64,000 bases of DNA from Dermatemys mawii (lineage: Eukaryota > Chordata > Testudines > Dermatemydidae). Of the stretch, positions 59,901 to 64,000 are shown piece by piece; the first letter of the stretch is position 1, and each line of letters starts with the position of its first letter. Below the pieces are notes generated by a model. It was given only the letters and a program-made list of their open reading frames with translations, did no database searches and was not told where the DNA came from. The stretch lies in NCBI GenBank assembly GCA_007922305.1, contig ML677373.1, positions 14,872,709 through 14,936,708 on the forward strand, written 5' to 3'. The position numbers and the translations under genes are program-made.

Positions 59901-60280
59901 GTGTAATGGAGGATAGAGTTTGGCCCTAAACAGTTACTCATGCCAGTAATTAAACAGTGAGACTTGTGATTTTAGGGTCATCACATTTGTTAGTAATTTT
60001 GTGCCTAATAAGAGTTTTCCAGAGAACTTGAAATGGTTGCTTGGAGGTTCCAGGGATGTGTCAGTCAATCTAAAATTGATCACTTGTTTGAGAAATGTTA
60101 CCTCTGTCATGGGATTGACCAGTCCAGAATTTAACTGATGCAGGATCCAGTCTTCCAGCTGTTGAGACACCACTGATACCCACAAAGTTTGAATTCCAGG
60201 ATCCATTGGAGGCAGGGGGGTCATTGACCAGAAAGCAGTCTACCATCAGGTTAGAGAGCAGGAAGAAACATTGGCAGGAC
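57000..60280. other. Intergenic, mostly unique sequence
   Basis: About 3.3 kb without a supported gene. 59385-59525 (ggagcctgattttgcagtgt, then agtcagtgggagctat) looks like an old unclassified reptilian repeat. 58480-58990 is free of recognisable repeats. Confidence 0.5.
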
Positions 60281-60281
60281 A

Positions 60282-60377
60282 GATACAGCCTTCAAATCCA
60301 CAGATATCTGCTTTATAGTCACAGACTATTTTTGCAGATGAGATGTAGATACAAATCTTGTATGATACAGGGATCTA
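60282..60377. repeat. Unnamed short repeat, copy 2
   Basis: cttcaaatccacagatatct, then gactatttttgcagatgaga, then tgtagatacaaatcttgtat matches 56874-56965 in the same orientation, 3.4 kb away. Confidence 0.6.
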
Positions 60378-60639
60378 AGGACGGGAAACTGGGGTGTTAC
60401 TGCCCAGTGGCTGCTTGATTTTGACCCTGCCTCCCAGCTTCTTCCTGTCAACTGGCTCTGACTCTGCCTGCTCTCAGTCAACTAGTAACAGCTGCACTGT
60501 TAGCCTGAGAGCTAATTACAGACTGCCAGCATGCAGAAGAGGAAGCAGCTATACTCCATCTTCTTCCTTACTGAGTTAAACTGAGCCTTCCATAACATGG
60601 TTGCATGAAATGACTGTTTGCTTGTTGTTAATTAGTGCT

Positions 60640-62330
60640 CACTAAAATTGGGAACGTATGTATCAGAATCAGATAGGAATTGCACAGCTATGGTGATGGA
60701 AGCCTTTATGATAAGCACCACATTTAACTGTTAGTGTGCCTACCCTACAAAGTTTTAGCAAGTTTGTTAACTGTGTTATCACTTGGCTGCTCCACACCCA
60801 GCTGGGTTCCATCTTCGCTATAAAAATCAACTTTGCTGGAAAATCTGTTCACAGCACAGCTGTCCCCAAACATGGTCCTGTCTATTGTAGGCTTAGGAAT
60901 GTAACCTTTTTGCCTTATTTCTATCTGTACTACAACTTTAAATTTATAAAAACAATGTGAGACAGGCAGCCATTTTGTGAGGCAGAGTCGCTGCAGCAAC
61001 ATATTGTAGAGAAGAGATGCACATGTCATACATTTGTGTGCACGCTCACTCTCCGAGACTGGTTTTGTTTTTTCTTGTGTAGTTTGTTTCCTATAAGGAA
61101 AAGTCATTTGGACTGCTCTTTAGGAATGGACAAACATAACAATGTCTTACTGTGTAGATGGCACTTAACCATGTTATAAACATGTCCCTGAATTATGCTG
61201 AAACTTTGCCCCCAAAGCTAAAATATATCCTAATTAATGCACCCATATGTTTCTTATGTATGTAATCATTCATCCCTCTTAGCAGAATTACCATTGGTAC
61301 TTAGATTCTGTGAGGCTATTTCTTCTATAGTATTTTTACTTACATGGTTCTTTTCAGGTTAAAAGAAAGATGTTCGATTTGTATAAAAACAGGACTTTCC
61401 TGTTCCAGGTAAATTTTTACTGGAGTTTGCAAAAATGTTTCATATTTTTGAGTACATTTCATGGAAAACTTTGCCCCCTGAAAAAAGTATATTAAGTTTT
61501 TATAAAGTGAGCCTTCTGCACTTAAAAGAACCACATGTTAACATGGATAAATGTTCTCTCCGCTGAACTGTTACCCAAAGGAGCTGAAGGTTCTTTGAAG
61601 TTCAAGTCAAGATTAATTTTTTTCATATGCTCTCTTGTCTAATAACATGCAAACACACACACACGTGATGTAGGATAGGGTTTCTTCTTTATTAATTCAT
61701 CTGTGCTCAGAAAATAAATTTCTCATTCAAGAAAAACTCTCTCTGAGTTGAAAATTTTGTCCAAGAAAGATAATCGGGGCCAATAGATGTCTATCTTTGT
61801 TTGGGACTTTGTAATGTAGTTGAGAAGAGGATATGGAGTCTCCCACATCTAGGAGAGTGGTTTGAATCCAGGTCAAGTTGGTCAGTGAGAGAGTTGCCTC
61901 TGAGGTCTAGCTGATGAACCATGTGAAATATGTTTGGGTTCTCAGTCTACCTTCTTCTGGACAAATGGCAGTTTGTCGTTTGAATGTCACAGCTGGCACC
62001 CTTGTTCATTGTTGTAGCAAAGTCCAAGGACTGAACAGGCTGTGGACACTGAGTAACCTTGTCCTCAGAGGTATTTCCAAGCACGTGTAGCTGCTGTCTA
62101 TCTTGAACCTGTTCTGTAAATAAACAGACATTCAGGGTGCCCTTCCACACCCTTCTGCCATTCTTAGGTCTAGTAATTGATAGAACTCTTTGGGAGGGGC
62201 AAGTTCTTTACAGTGAAGCAAAGCCTATTCCCGTCCTCTCCCTTCAATCTCATTCCTTCCTTGAAATTACAGTTGACACAAATAAAATAAAGGCACAGAC
62301 CAAATTGCTGATCTGACTCCTGTTTAGGGC
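60640..62330. other. Intergenic, nothing recognised
   Basis: No gene or named repeat, apart from a short CA run near 61651-61664. Minus-strand frames at 60745-61107 and 61947-62150 lack domain support. Confidence 0.5.
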
Positions 62331-62635
62331 AGTGGTTTTCAAACTTTTTTTCTGATGACCCAGTTGAAGAAAATTGTTGATGCCTGTGGAGCTGGGGATG
62401 AGGGATTTGAGGGATGTGAGGGTCTCATGGCTGGGCAGAGTGTTGGGATGCAGGGGCGAGGGCTGTAGGGTGAGCTGAGAATGAGGGGTTCAGGGTGTGG
62501 GAGGGGACTCTGGGCTAGGGCAAGGGAGTTGGGTGCAGGAGGGGGTGCAGGCTCTGGGGTCAGGCCAGGGATGAGGAGTTTGGGGTACAGGAGGGGGGTT
62601 TGGGTTTGAGGAGAGGGGCTTAGGTCTACTGTACA
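62331..62635. mobile_element. One-ended hAT-like element, G-rich interior
   Basis: Begins cagtggttttcaaacttttt, a typical hAT end, followed by a G-rich body (gggttcagggtgtgggaggg and similar). No inverted right end is found, so it is truncated. The minus-strand frame across it is a by-product of base composition. Confidence 0.6.
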
Positions 62636-62639
62636 AACA

Positions 62640-64000
62640 TAGAACAAAACAGATCCTGACCTAAGGAATTATGTTTTTGCAAAATCACAAGAGATTTTTA
62701 CCCATATTTTTTTTCTCATTTACAGGTGACAAATGCATTGCTTCTAGCATTTACTCATGAAAGCCTCTAGTATCATTTCAAGAGTGTGTGTAGGGGGAGG
62801 GGGATTTTTTAAAAAAAGATGCAATCTTTCTAAAATTTAAAATGAGCAGGTTTCATAACCCAGCAGATTAATTCAGAAAAAAATCAAGTGATACAAGAGA
62901 GTTTTATGAACAGCTACAGTGTGTCAGGACAAATGATGTCAGTTTCATTTGAAAGTAATTGTTTTTGAACATGAGTAGCATATAAATCACAATAACATGA
63001 TTCTCCAAAGTGCCCTTCGGTGCAAACGGGCAGCAAAAACAGATGTTTTATTTAATATTCAGATGGTAGCACTTCAGCAGCACTTAATTCATTTGAAAAA
63101 ATATATTTCTAAAGACTAAACCATCATAAAGCAGAAACGTTGTTTCAAATGCTGATCTGCAACTTGTCCTTGAGAGCGCAGAGCATGCTGTGATGAGCTA
63201 GTTGGTGGATTAAATGTGATAGAGAGGACAGGTGTTCTGTCTAAATGCTGCACTACAGTTAGGTGTGGACTAATTCTCCTGGGAGTATAAATCCTCCCCT
63301 TCAAATCCAGGCTGGTAGATGGAAAATGATGACTGACTGCTCATTGTTCTAGTGGTTGTGAAATAAGTTGAGGGTTTCATTTCATTCCCTAGTAGACAGG
63401 TGTCCCCCTCATAAAATGATTGCCAGATTTAGCACCGATTAGCCACCTTGTTGGCAATATCTACAAACAAACTAAAAGGTGAGAGACAGATGTTAAAATA
63501 CCCTTTTATACCCTTGGATTGATGCATCTACACCTTGTCATTTATACATGTGAAAATTGACCTTGGTGTAAATTGCTACCCTTATTCAACCTTTGACACA
63601 GAGGTAGAGTGATCCAAGGGGTAAGGCAATAGAAGATTGGACCCAGCCTCTAATGGTTGGCAATGTGAGATTTGCATTGATGGTGCCAGCAATGTGGGTA
63701 AACCAAATACTTCTGTATCCTTTGCTTCTAATAAGGTAACTTTACAAGCACTAAATGTACAAAAGTATGTGCCAGCCCTTGGAATAGTTAGTCAAAATGA
63801 TATGCTGACTGTACAGGAAAACTTTAGGAGAAAATGATGGGTAGTGGGGTGGAGTGAATCCATGAGAGAGTTGGGATTTTTGAAGATTGACTTTCTCTTA
63901 ACAGTCTGCTGGACAGTACAGCATATTATGGGGGTTTTATGGGGAGCTGTAACTAAAATCATGCTCTGTGCATGTACAGAGCATCTTCCATTCAAGGACC
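62640..64000. other. Intergenic, nothing recognised
   Basis: No supported gene, RNA or named repeat to the right edge. Short frames at 63116-63304, 63637-63837 and 63792-63995 have no recognisable domain. Confidence 0.5.

Noticed and set aside
1..64000. CRISPR arrays, operons, defence or biosynthetic clusters
   Set aside because: No direct-repeat/spacer pattern or compact gene clusters; the window is vertebrate nuclear DNA with introns and transposable elements.

Overview
This is vertebrate nuclear DNA, most likely from a turtle or a close reptilian relative. The evidence is large GT-AG introns, a CpG-rich shared promoter, CR1 LINE 3' ends closing in the 'tctgacccagtatggct' type of tail, a tRNA-headed SINE with a CR1-like tail, a 5S-rRNA-headed SINE, old MIR-like SINEs and many short hAT- and Harbinger-like MITEs. 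The species call is inference from repeat content.

Two protein-coding genes are supported, arranged head to head. On the minus strand are the first five coding exons of MBTD1 (7311-19297), which encode the N-terminus, the FCS zinc finger and the entry to the MBT repeats; its remaining exons lie off the left edge. On the plus strand is a complete UTP18 (start 19945, stop 39622-39624), with 13 coding exons whose phases all join into one 538-residue protein, plus a probable non-coding last exon ending near 40590. The two start codons are 647 bp apart within a CpG island (about 18600-20480). That interval holds NRF1, CCAAT and ETS-type motifs and a cluster of three CACGTG E-boxes plus one degenerate copy. 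MBTD1 (chromatin reader of TIP60/NuA4) and UTP18 (small-subunit processome) are also divergent neighbours in mammals, so the layout looks like ancient synteny.

Layout: 1-7310, MBTD1 intron 5 with SINE and foldback repeats; 7311-10554, MBTD1 exons 5-2; 10555-19276, MBTD1 intron 1; 19277-20208, first exons and promoter; 20209-39624, UTP18 with CR1, hAT, Harbinger-like and LTR insertions in introns 1, 10 and 11; 39625-40590, UTP18 3' end; 40640-64000, a gene-poor interval with repeats, one dead hAT transposase relic, a 10-N assembly gap (46976-46985) and a few candidate regulatory stretches.

I see no unusual enzymatic or defence system. The points most worth a second look are a possible loss of the acidic residue in the UTP18 exosome-recruiting motif, the E-box array, an upstream ORF whose stop overlaps the MBTD1 start, a probable intron 11 nt after the UTP18 stop, nested MITEs with legible 8-bp target duplications, a perfect 19-bp hairpin, and a motif cluster near 52.4 kb.
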